A stretch of DNA of 64,000 nucleotides from an uncultured Psychrobacter sp. (lineage in GTDB: Bacteria > Pseudomonadota > Gammaproteobacteria > Pseudomonadales > Moraxellaceae). Below, piece after piece: positions 9,671-17,049 of this stretch. The stretch covers positions 62,001 to 126,000 of the forward strand of contig NZ_CANMRN010000002.1 in NCBI RefSeq assembly GCF_947500265.1. Reading direction: 5' to 3'. A program made the position numbers and the translations under genes. Within the stretch, counting starts at the first letter, position 1, and each line of letters opens with the position of its first letter. The notes below the pieces were generated by a model. It did not search any database. It was not told where the DNA came from and worked only from the letters and a program-made list of their open reading frames with translations.

Positions 9671-9683
9671 TCAAAGAGTTTTT

Positions 9684-10127
9684 ATGTCTAACAATTCATT
9701 GAGCGAAACACTACATCAATTGATGCATACCTATACCAACCTGCTGCTAGAAGGCATTCGTCAGCAAGGTGTCGAGTTGTCCGTGACCAATATTAGAACC
9801 TTAAAAGGCGTTTGTTATAACCCGAATAGCACTGCGCTATCTATCTCTAAGCATATGCAGCGAGACAAAGCGCAAATCACCCGTGCCTTAAATGACCTAT
9901 TGGCGGCTGAGCTAATATTAAAGACAGATAACCCGCTTGATGGTCGCAGCCAATTACTACAGCTGACCCCTAAAGGCGAAGAGGTTATGACAAAGCTTGA
10001 TGCAGCAGAAGAATGGACAAGACAGCAATTAACGAAAGATTTAAGCCTCGTAGAGCTTGCGTTATTTTTCCGTGTCAGTCGCACCATGATAGACAACGTT
10101 GGCACTAGCAAGACTACCGATAAATAA
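9684..10127 (+). CDS. MarR-family transcriptional regulator
   Basis: 147 residues with the MarR winged-helix arrangement: an N-terminal dimerisation helix, the recognition region LSISKHMQRDKAQITRALNDLLAAELI, the wing DNPLDGRSQLLQLTPKGEEVM (the D-R-S-L-T signature of the family), then a C-terminal dimerisation helix. MarR proteins are usually dimeric repressors released by small ligands or oxidants. The gene starts an apparent operon with the SIP-type flavoprotein and the DUF2798 protein, separated by 16 and 30 bases. The two palindromes overlapping its promoter point to autoregulation. The ligand cannot be inferred. Confidence 0.88.
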   Translation: MSNNSLSETLHQLMHTYTNLLLEGIRQQGVELSVTNIRTLKGVCYNPNSTALSISKHMQRDKAQITRALNDLLAAELILKTDNPLDGRSQLLQLTPKGEEVMTKLDAAEEWTRQQLTKDLSLVELALFFRVSRTMIDNVGTSKTTDK

Positions 10128-10143
10128 GTAAGGACAGATCCGT

Positions 10144-10938
10144 ATGAATAACACAATAAATCAGAAACCCGTACGCGAAATCATGACCGTTGCTCACAAG
10201 CAAATGATTACTCCGCACTACATCCGTATATACCTCACAGGCCAAGCAGATACTATTGCCAATATCGCGACCATGACAGTGGGCGCAAACAATAAAGTAC
10301 TTATTCCTGTCGATAAAGCTCAGCCAATTGACCTAAATGACAATACTACATTCGTTGTTCGCACTTATACTCATCGCGGCGCCGATGTAGCAAAACAACA
10401 GATTTGGATTGATTTTGTCGCTCATGGTGACGAGGCACCCGCTTCAGGCTGGGCCACTCATGCTGAGGTTGGCGACGAGATTGGTATCTTAATGAAGCCT
10501 AAAACCAAAGCGCTTTGTCCTGATGCAGATAATTTTCTACTGATTGGCGATGCCACAGCGATACCAGTGCTCGGCTCAATATTAGAAAGCTTGCCTGCCA
10601 GTGCGACTGGTCAATGCATCATCGAAGTGCACGGTACAGAAGATGAGCAAGAATTGCCGACAGCGGCCAATATCACCATGACATGGTTACACAACCCAGA
10701 TCCAACGCAAGGTAGCCAATTAATCGACATAGTGAAATCTCTCGATTTGCCAACTGCAGAACAGAGCCGTTTTGCTTATATCGCTAGCGAATTCTCATCT
10801 ATCAAAGCCCTTCGTCATTATCTAAAGGTCGAGCAACAGTGGTCTAAAGATGAGCTATATGCCTTTTCTTACTGGAAAGCAGGTGTTGCAGAAGACCAAT
10901 CTGTAAGCGATCGACAGGCAGAAAAAAACACTGACTAA
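10144..10938 (+). CDS. SIP-family FAD-binding (siderophore-interacting-like) protein
   Basis: 264 residues, preceded by AAGGA at a good distance. The order of motifs fits the siderophore-interacting protein/ViuB family. The FAD-binding RTYT is in VVRTYTHR, a beta-barrel segment WIDFVAHGDEAPASGWA follows, then the nucleotide-binding LIGDATAIPVLGSILE and the C-terminal FSYWKAG. Family members are flavin reductases that release iron from ferric siderophores using NAD(P)H. The MarR-type regulator rather than a visible Fur box suggests control by something other than iron alone. It lies second in the putative operon. Confidence 0.85.
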   Translation: MNNTINQKPVREIMTVAHKQMITPHYIRIYLTGQADTIANIATMTVGANNKVLIPVDKAQPIDLNDNTTFVVRTYTHRGADVAKQQIWIDFVAHGDEAPASGWATHAEVGDEIGILMKPKTKALCPDADNFLLIGDATAIPVLGSILESLPASATGQCIIEVHGTEDEQELPTAANITMTWLHNPDPTQGSQLIDIVKSLDLPTAEQSRFAYIASEFSSIKALRHYLKVEQQWSKDELYAFSYWKAGVAEDQSVSDRQAEKNTD

Positions 10939-10968
10939 TTAAACGCTCTTTATGAGAGGAAAATAACG

Positions 10969-11499
10969 ATGGCTCCAAATACTATGCCAGTAAATACCGA
11001 GACCCTGCTCATTGATGGTTCTAAAAGTGGTAGCGCTAAGAATGATGGCACTAAAAAAACACCGTTGCTCTACAAAGTGTTATTAATACTTGCCTTAATG
11101 ACTGTCATAGGTGGTCTCTTAACAGGTGTGATGACCTATATGAATGTCGGATATTCCGATACATTTTTTATAGACTGGTCTAGAGCGCTACTTGCAGCGT
11201 ATGCGATTATGCCGATTGGCTTCTTACTGATGGGTCTAGTCACAAAATTTATTAATCACAAGCTACCTAATACCAAAGCGTACAAACGCAATCTCATCAC
11301 AGGTGTAGTGATGGCTTGCATAATGGAGTCTATGCTGGCCTTTAGTACTGCCTCAAAGACGATCGGTTTTGCTAATCAGACAGCATTTTTGAATGGCTGG
11401 TTAGAAGGATTTCTAGTTGCATTACCAGTAGGATTGACATTAATGGTCATTGTTTCTATGACTATTAAACCAAAAATTGAGGCATTTCTAAAAAGCTAA
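10969..11499 (+). CDS. DUF2798-type membrane protein
   Basis: 176 residues. A hydrophilic N-terminus of about 35 residues is followed by four predicted membrane segments arranged as two similar halves. These are LLILALMTVIGGLLTGVMTYMNVGY with WSRALLAAYAIMPIGFLLMGLV, and LITGVVMACIMESMLAFSTA with GWLEGFLVALPVGLTLMVIVSM. The halves resemble the DUF2798 unit. The start is preceded by GAGAGGA. The function of the family is unknown. Its position 30 bases after the SIP-type flavoprotein suggests cotranscription under the MarR regulator and a shared stress or metal role. Confidence 0.75.
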   Translation: MAPNTMPVNTETLLIDGSKSGSAKNDGTKKTPLLYKVLLILALMTVIGGLLTGVMTYMNVGYSDTFFIDWSRALLAAYAIMPIGFLLMGLVTKFINHKLPNTKAYKRNLITGVVMACIMESMLAFSTASKTIGFANQTAFLNGWLEGFLVALPVGLTLMVIVSMTIKPKIEAFLKS

Positions 11500-12041
11500 G
11501 ATATCACAACTATGCTTATTAGGTTTTTCGGTACTCTACCGCGATGCTAACCAAATTAATAAAAAAGCTTAATAAAATTTAAGAACATAAAGCATCAAGG
11601 GCGTGTTGAATGTTCAACACGCCCTTGTCATGTCAGAAGCTTTCTAATACTATTTTACTGCTGGTTTGGCAAAGAACTAACGTGTATTTAATAAGTCAGT
11701 CGTAACAACGTTAGTGTTAAATACGGTTTGAAACAGACTTTTCTTGCCCATAATATATTGTTACTATTCGACAATATTCCGATGACTAGACAGTACAACT
11801 GTCATAATTAATCTAGTTTTGGCTGTATACTCTACTGTTATAGAAACGTATAGTCAGAATATAAACGCTAGTTATAAGCAGTATCCTACTAGTAGCCGTT
11901 TATTTGTATATGGTTGGCACATTGGCGGTAGATAGATTCTACACCGCTTTGGTGTCTAGACCCATAATGAGTAAACTAAAAATCTAATGTTCCACTCTGA
12001 CAGTTGTTGATTATTAATTAGGTATCGATATCACACATTTT
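11500..12041. other. Gap with a 30 bp perfect hairpin
   Basis: 542 bases without a credible gene. It holds the perfect hairpin at 11597-11626 (listed separately). It also holds a palindrome GACAGT-ACA-ACTGTC at 11789-11803, flanked by ACTAGA and ATCTAGT. The promoter of the downstream ArsR-type gene should be here but was not recognised. Confidence 0.45.
11597..11626. repeat. Perfect 14 bp inverted repeat
   Basis: AAGGGCGTGTTGAA and its exact reverse complement TTCAACACGCCCTT flank only two bases. No T-run follows on either strand, so it is not a textbook intrinsic terminator. It could still end the MarR-SIP-DUF2798 transcript or stabilise its 3' end. Confidence 0.6.
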
Positions 12042-12350
12042 ATGAATACAGAAAACATAATATCTGCACTTAACAACCCCATGCGTCGCCAAATCATAAA
12101 GTGGTTGAAAGACAGATCAAATTTCCCAGCGTCATTACCAGAGCATGCTAATCTGGATGGTGTATGCGTCAGTTACATCCAAGAAAAAGCTGGATTGTCG
12201 CAATCAACCATTTCAAACTATATGGGTGTGTTAAAAAAAGCAGGATTGGTTACGTCCGAACGCCATGGGCAATGGACGTTGTATCAGCGTCATGAAGCTA
12301 ACATCGAAGCATTTCTCAATGAAGTTGAAAAAGAGCTGTTGAAGCTTTAA
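12042..12350 (+). CDS. ArsR-family winged-helix regulator
   Basis: 102 residues with the ArsR/HTH_20 arrangement: NPMRRQIIKWLKD, then VSYIQEKAGLSQSTISNYMGVLKKAGLVTSERHGQWTLYQRHEA, which contains helix-turn-helix and beta-wing. The single Cys of the CVSYIQ segment does not form a classical metal site such as CxCxxC, so the inducer may not be a metal. No strong ribosome-binding site is visible at the ATG. It stands alone, with about 540 bases on its left and a shared terminator on its right, so its target is unclear. Confidence 0.75.
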   Translation: MNTENIISALNNPMRRQIIKWLKDRSNFPASLPEHANLDGVCVSYIQEKAGLSQSTISNYMGVLKKAGLVTSERHGQWTLYQRHEANIEAFLNEVEKELLKL

Positions 12351-12554
12351 AAATCTCTCATAATCTTTAGAGCTATTTTTCTTTGTTAAAAAACATCTAG
12401 ATATTTCAATATAACGATTAACTATCTTCATACCGCATCATCCAAACCAGTACTTCCTCCCTTCTAGCTATTCCTTCTCTTCTGCCATCCTATTAGCTTG
12501 TAAAAACTTTATCCATAAAAGAATATAGTCTTCTAATCAGGTTTTAATCTGCAT

Positions 12555-12585
12555 AAAAAAAGCCGAGATATACTCAGCTTTTTTG
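12555..12585. terminator. Bidirectional terminator between the ArsR-type gene and sulP
   Basis: AAAAAAGCCGAG and CTCAGCTTTTTT form a stem with one mismatch around ATATA, with A- and T-runs on the two sides. It can serve the converging genes. Confidence 0.7.
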
Positions 12586-12621
12586 TATTTATCAATATGA
12601 CACTATTGATACATAGCTAAT

Positions 12622-14121
12622 TTAATGCGCGCCTAAGCTTTGCTCAGCATCTGGCTTATCATGCACACCGAAATTGTCTATCATCGCCTGGCTCGCCTCG
12701 TTCAAACCGATGAGCTCTACCTCAGTGCCTTCACGGCGAAATTTAATAATCACTTTATCTATGGCGGCGACTGCTGTCACGTCCCAAAAATGCGCGCGCG
12801 ACACGTCAATGACCACGTTAGAGACAGATTCTTTAATATCAAAGGAGTCAATCATACGCTCTGCTGATGAAAAAAACACTTGTCCGTCCACTCGATAATA
12901 ACGCGTTTGCGCTGCTTCATTCATGTGACTATGCACACTCATATAGCGCTCAATCTTATTGGCAAAGAACAATGCTGACAGCAGCACGCCAATCAATACG
13001 CCATAGGCCAAGTTATGCGTTGCGACCACCACAGCAACGGTCGTAATCATGACCACATTACTTTGCAGCGGCTTGGTTTTTAGCTCTTTAAAGGAACCCC
13101 AGTTAAAAGTACCGATAGACACCATAATCATTACAGCGACCAATGCGGCCATTGGAATAATCTTTAACCAATCACTTAAAAACACCACCATCAGTAATAA
13201 AAATATGCCTGCAACTAAGGTAGAAAGACGTGTATAACCACCTGATTTGACATTGATGATCGACTGGCCAATCATCGCACAGCCTGCCATCCCGCCAAAA
13301 AAGCTACTAACCACATTGGTAATACCTTGGCCTTTGCACTCTTGCATACGGTCGCCTTTGGTATCAGTCAAATCATCTACGATAGTCATGGTCATCATAG
13401 ACTCAAGTAAGCCAACTATCGCCAGACTAATAGAATACGGGAAAATAATAATCAACGTATCTAAGTTCAACGGGATATCAGGTATCAAAAACATCGGCAG
13501 AGTGTCAGGCAGCTGCCCCATATCATTTATGGTTCGCGCCTCTGTACCTAATAAGATAGCTATAGCCGTAACTAGTACAATACTAACCAATGGCGATGGA
13601 ATCACTTTACCGATCTTTGGAATATATGGATAACCATAGATAACGACGAGACCTAGCACTACAAGACCGTATACGTGTACTAGGTTTGAACCTGCCTGCG
13701 GCAACAGCTCAGGAACCTGCGACATAAAAATTAAAATAGCCAAGGCATTGATAAAGCCGAGCACTACGGATTGCGATACATATTTCATCAGATTACCTAG
13801 CTTTAAGAAGCCAAAAATAATCTGTATAACACCTGTCAGCACACTGGCTGCTAACAAATACTGCAAGCCATAATCCTTGACCAGCGTCACCATTAGTAGC
13901 GCCATCGCACCTGTCGCCGCCGAAATCATCGCTGGACGACCACCGACAAACGCAATCACTACCGCGATACAAAACGAGGCATAAAGCCCTACTTGGGGAT
14001 CGACACCGGCAATGATAGAAAATGCAATCGCTTCAGGGATAAGCGCTAAAGCGACAACCATGCCAGCCAAGACATCGCCGCGCGCATTGGATAGCCAATG
14101 CTCTTTAATTGTATTTAACAT
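12622..14121 (-). CDS. SulP-family inorganic anion transporter with STAS domain
   Basis: 499 residues. The N-terminal about 380 residues carry the SulP membrane domain ([33 protein letters not shown], then [11 protein letters not shown]). The last about 100 residues form a STAS domain ([15 protein letters not shown]...[30 protein letters not shown]). SulP proteins move sulfate, bicarbonate, chloride or dicarboxylates, often with Na+ or H+. The sequence alone does not settle the substrate, and no sulfate assimilation gene is nearby. It is divergent from a bestrophin-type channel 663 bases away, which makes an anion or bicarbonate role worth considering. Confidence 0.88.
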   Translation of the reverse strand: MLNTIKEHWLSNARGDVLAGMVVALALIPEAIAFSIIAGVDPQVGLYASFCIAVVIAFVGGRPAMISAATGAMALLMVTLVKDYGLQYLLAASVLTGVIQIIFGFLKLGNLMKYVSQSVVLGFINALAILIFMSQVPELLPQAGSNLVHVYGLVVLGLVVIYGYPYIPKIGKVIPSPLVSIVLVTAIAILLGTEARTINDMGQLPDTLPMFLIPDIPLNLDTLIIIFPYSISLAIVGLLESMMTMTIVDDLTDTKGDRMQECKGQGITNVVSSFFGGMAGCAMIGQSIINVKSGGYTRLSTLVAGIFLLLMVVFLSDWLKIIPMAALVAVMIMVSIGTFNWGSFKELKTKPLQSNVVMITTVAVVVATHNLAYGVLIGVLLSALFFANKIERYMSVHSHMNEAAQTRYYRVDGQVFFSSAERMIDSFDIKESVSNVVIDVSRAHFWDVTAVAAIDKVIIKFRREGTEVELIGLNEASQAMIDNFGVHDKPDAEQSLGAH

Positions 14122-14784
14122 ATTTAACTCAGTTTTGGGGAACTGCTTTAGTCTGTCAATAAACGAAATATCTAATAGTTACTTAGGAAAGCATCTAATT
14201 GGAAAGCATCTAAAAAGCAGTTAAAAATCAGCTCACATGAAAAGTCTGACACATCTCTATCTAGGTACATTGCCCAGTGCTTATCAAATGATAAATATAA
14301 AAATATGAATGATCATAGTTAGCGAGTTATCGTCATAACTTACTTTTAGTGGGGTAATCTTTACGATCCACTAGATATATCGAATAGTGGTACAAACGTT
14401 AAAGCAGTGCGTGCGCACAAGAAAAAGCGTTAGACGCTTTATGAGAGTAATTGCTATAGGAAGCAATCATTATTGAGGAGAGGGTCAGCTAGGGTGGCGT
14501 ATTCATCTTTGTGGTGGCAGCTTTTATAGAGTTGCAGCTTTTATAGAGTTAAGGAGTAATATTTCGCGTCATTTTAACATACATAAAGTGGATTAATAAA
14601 AACATCGCCCTTTTGGCGAGGATTTAACTTTTTGGCTATCCCAATTACCGAGCTTAAGTAATTACCCTACGCTTCTGTTTGAATAAATTTATAGCCTTTT
14701 GGGCTTTACAGAACTCGATTCTATATTAGAATCACACGAGACATTTAATAGTGTCTCCATATACCCCATCGCTAGGAAACTGAC
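14122..14784. other. Divergent gap between sulP and the bestrophin gene
   Basis: 663 bases without a gene. It contains two tandem duplications: GGAAAGCATCTAA twice with 15-base period (14186-14213) and a perfect 17 bp doublet (14517-14550). It also has a short hairpin-like segment CGCCCTTTTGGCG near 14608. The promoters of both genes must lie here. Confidence 0.5.
14517..14550. repeat. Perfect 17 bp tandem duplication
   Basis: GCAGCTTTTATAGAGTT occurs twice without any gap or mismatch, which implies a recent duplication. It lies in the sulP-bestrophin divergent region. Confidence 0.85.
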
Positions 14785-15744
14785 ATGATTGTCCGGCAAA
14801 CGCCCAATGCCCTTAAGATATTTTTCACCCTGCGTGGATCAATCATTCCAAAAATCTATCCGCAAATTTTGCTGATTACTATTCTTAGTACGCTTATCAC
14901 GATTATCCAGCACTGGCTTCCTGACTCGTTTCCCTATTATGGTATGGCAACGTTTACCCTGCTCGGGATTGCGTTATCGTTGTTTCTTGGGTTTCGGAAC
15001 AATGCCAGTTATCAGCGTTGGTGGGAAGCGCGCGGACTGTGGGGTCAGCTAGTATATGACTCTCGTAGCTTAACGCGCCAAGTACTGTCTTTTATAGATG
15101 AGGACGATGCGACTGCCATAGATGATAGCGAGGATAACAATGCAACTGCACGCGATACTCAGCGAACGATGGTATATCTGACCATTGCGTTTGCCCATGC
15201 GGTGCGCCACAGATTGCGTGGTACGCCACCTTGGGCGGATATCGAGCCTCTTGTCGCAGCGATACATCATGACCGTATGCGCCAAGCAAAAAACGTACCT
15301 GATTATATAATGCGCCTAATGGGTAAGCAGCTTGGCGATATTCGGCGTCAAGGACTGGTATCGGAGCAAGTCATACAAAATATGGACGAGCGCCTGACCT
15401 CTATGACAATTGTACTGGCAGCGTGCGAGCGCATACATAACACACCACTGCCCTTTGCTTACATGCTGCTGGTACATCGCACGACCTATTTGTATTGCAT
15501 TATGTTGCCTTTTGGCTTGGTGGCATCACTCGGTTGGGCGACCCCATTAATTTGTGCGGTGATTGCTTATACCTTTTTTGGTTTGGACGCGCTTAGTGAA
15601 GAGTTAGAAGAGCCTTTTGGCTTGGCGGCTAACCAGTTACCTCTAACTGCCTTGTCACGCACTATAGAGATTAATTTACGAGAAGCATTGGGAGAGACGG
15701 ATATTCCGCCTGATATCACTCCTATTAATGGTTATTTACAGTAG
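14785..15744 (+). CDS. Bestrophin-family ion channel (UPF0187)
   Basis: 319 residues with the bacterial bestrophin pattern. It starts MIVRQTPNALKIFFTLRGSIIPKIYPQIL and carries two membrane helices and the signature FLGFRNNASYQRWWEARGLWGQLVYDSR. A C-terminal pair of membrane segments (LLVHRTTYLYCIMLPFGLVASLGWATPLICAVIAYTFFGLDALSEELEEPF) follows. The pentameric family conducts anions in eukaryotes, while the Klebsiella homologue is cation-selective. A variable loop of about 25 residues rich in Asp and Thr (EDDATAIDDSEDNNATARDTQ) is inserted after the first conserved block. Its nearest neighbour is a divergent SulP transporter. Confidence 0.88.
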   Translation: MIVRQTPNALKIFFTLRGSIIPKIYPQILLITILSTLITIIQHWLPDSFPYYGMATFTLLGIALSLFLGFRNNASYQRWWEARGLWGQLVYDSRSLTRQVLSFIDEDDATAIDDSEDNNATARDTQRTMVYLTIAFAHAVRHRLRGTPPWADIEPLVAAIHHDRMRQAKNVPDYIMRLMGKQLGDIRRQGLVSEQVIQNMDERLTSMTIVLAACERIHNTPLPFAYMLLVHRTTYLYCIMLPFGLVASLGWATPLICAVIAYTFFGLDALSEELEEPFGLAANQLPLTALSRTIEINLREALGETDIPPDITPINGYLQ

Positions 15745-16145
15745 CTTTTATAATAGTTTCAATAAAAGCCATTTGGCTTACTACTTCAAGATGGAACGGA
15801 CTAAATACAGACTTCACTTGAATAATCACCCATAGACCACTATAAACAGTGCATATATTCTTTGCCTAATATAGCCATTCCACTATAAAAGTATGACAGC
15901 GTTAACCTCGCTTGAAGTATCACATGTACATCTACACTCGGTTGCCTTGTACTACTTTTAAATTGAATCGACTATAGCTTGACTGATTTAAATGCCACTA
16001 ATGTCTACACTGAGCCTGTCTCAGATTTTGGCGTTATGATTTTGGCATGATTTGAGCAGATGTTTAACTAACTAAATGTCTATAGCAGCGATTACTTAAT
16101 TATTTACCTATTCTTTTATTTACCTATATAAGCGAGGCTCATATC
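15745..16145. other. Gap between the bestrophin and DUF493 genes
   Basis: 401 bases without a gene. The main content is copy B of the 108 bp palindromic repeat (15870-15976). Just after the bestrophin stop, the sequence TAGCTTTTATAATAGTTTCAA gives further in-frame stops in an approximate 12-base repeat. Confidence 0.5.
15870..15976. repeat. 107 bp palindromic dispersed repeat, copy B
   Basis: The ends TATAGCCATTCCACTATAAA and (reverse complement of the right end) TATAGTCGATTCAATTTAAA are imperfect inverted repeats. Read on the minus strand, the core matches copy A at 317-424: TACAAGGCA.CCGA, GTAGAT.GTACAT and GAGG.TAAC. It sits between genes and encodes nothing. Confidence 0.75.
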
Positions 16146-16547
16146 ATGAGTGATGATTCAAAAGATAACAATGATAACAATGATAACAATGCAAATAACC
16201 CAACCAGCAATCAGCCATCAGTTAAAGTCACTGACCTGACGCCAAATAAAGGCGCATTGGTAGGCAAAAAGACTGATATCCAAAACCCAGAGCTTTGGGA
16301 GTTCCCGATGAACTACCCACTGAGCATCATCGGTCATGAAGGCGAGCGTGAGAGTTTGCTTAATGAAGTAAAGCTAATTTTGGGTAGTCAGTTCCCTGAT
16401 TTTGATTTGGCGTCTATCGAAGTCAAACCATCTAAAACAGGTCGTTTTCACTCGGCACGGGTCAATTTGTACCTAACGGCTGCTGAGCAAGTGAATGCGC
16501 TTTATGCCTCACTTGATAATGCAAAAACGGTTCGTATTGTTTTATAA
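16146..16547 (+). CDS. DUF493 family protein (YbeD-like)
   Basis: 133 residues. The C-terminal about 85 residues (WEFPMNYPLSIIGHEGERESLLNEVKLILGSQFPDFDLASIEVKPSKTGRFHSARVNLYLTAAEQVNALYASL) match the small ferredoxin-like DUF493/YbeD family, whose role is unproven; in enterobacteria it neighbours lipoate genes such as lipB. Here lipB is 45 kb away. The first about 45 residues are an Asn/Asp-rich extension, encoded partly by three tandem copies of the 9-base unit GATAACAAT (16164-16190). It is followed by a terminator-like hairpin. Confidence 0.85.
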   Translation: MSDDSKDNNDNNDNNANNPTSNQPSVKVTDLTPNKGALVGKKTDIQNPELWEFPMNYPLSIIGHEGERESLLNEVKLILGSQFPDFDLASIEVKPSKTGRFHSARVNLYLTAAEQVNALYASLDNAKTVRIVL

Positions 16548-16580
16548 GTCGCATAAAAAACTTTAACGCCTTTTTAGTCC

Positions 16581-16624
16581 AAATCGTCACTCGCTAGTAA
16601 TAAGTTATGGGTGGCGATTTTTTG
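16581..16624 (+). terminator. Terminator after the DUF493 gene
   Basis: AAATCGTCAC pairs with GTGGCGATTT (one G-T pair) across a 20-base loop, followed by TTTTG. Confidence 0.6.
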
Positions 16625-16856
16625 TGGTTTGATGTACAATCTGCGCCCGCATTATTGCCGCCATGACTCCTATTATCAGTCGACAATAACCGAGAGAATG
16701 AAAAGTAAATCTCACGATATTTTTACAAAAATTTTATTACTGACCGCATTTGCGTCTAACCCTTATCCCATCGTCCTTTGCCAAAATTTGGACTGCCTAC
16801 AACCTTGTAGCAACATAGTTTTATTCTAAAATCAATATAGTATTTTCAAAATTTTC

Positions 16857-16902
16857 CCGCTATATTGTGCCTACCAATTAACAAACACGCTATATGTAGT
16901 AC
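16857..16902 (+). promoter_or_regulatory. Two NrdR-box-like sites upstream of nrdA
   Basis: Using the known NrdR consensus acaCwAtATaTwGtgt, 16887-16902 reads ACGCTATATGTAGTAC (a close match) and 16857-16872 reads CCGCTATATTGTGCCT (weaker). They are 30 bases apart, close to three helical turns, as is typical for NrdR box pairs before nrd operons. The NrdR gene itself is not in the window. Confidence 0.6.
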
Positions 16903-17049
16903 TCAGTGATTTTAACCGTCACTATGAGTAGTGGTAGCTTTTTGCCCAAAAAAACCAGCTAGCACAACCCCGCATAATAGCGTTATAAAGAATGTCTGCC
17001 GCCCACTCGGCGCGCAGCATCACAATAAGCAATCAAAATAGAGGCCAGC

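Larger units (their letters stand above)
9332..9683. other. Gap between rpoD and the MarR gene
   Basis: 352 bases containing the rpoD terminators and then an AT-rich stretch (9434-9480) with a degenerate near-repeat (TTATTAATCACAG, TTGTTAATTACAA, TTATTAATTGCAT). The promoter-operator of the next gene lies at its right end. Confidence 0.5.
16548..17049. other. nrdA upstream region
   Basis: 502 bases with a terminator at the left end and paired NrdR-like boxes at 16857-16902. A short open frame at 16611-16829 has no ribosome-binding site or family likeness and is not called. The leader from the boxes to nrdA is about 150 bases. Confidence 0.5.

Noticed and set aside
12555..12585. Similarity of the sulP and rpoD terminator hairpins as a dispersed repeat
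   Set aside because: The shared part is short and both are simple AGCT-GAG terminator stems, so convergence or chance is enough to explain it.
16611..16829. 72-codon open frame upstream of nrdA
   Set aside because: It starts inside the stem of the DUF493 terminator hairpin, has no ribosome-binding site and no recognisable protein features.
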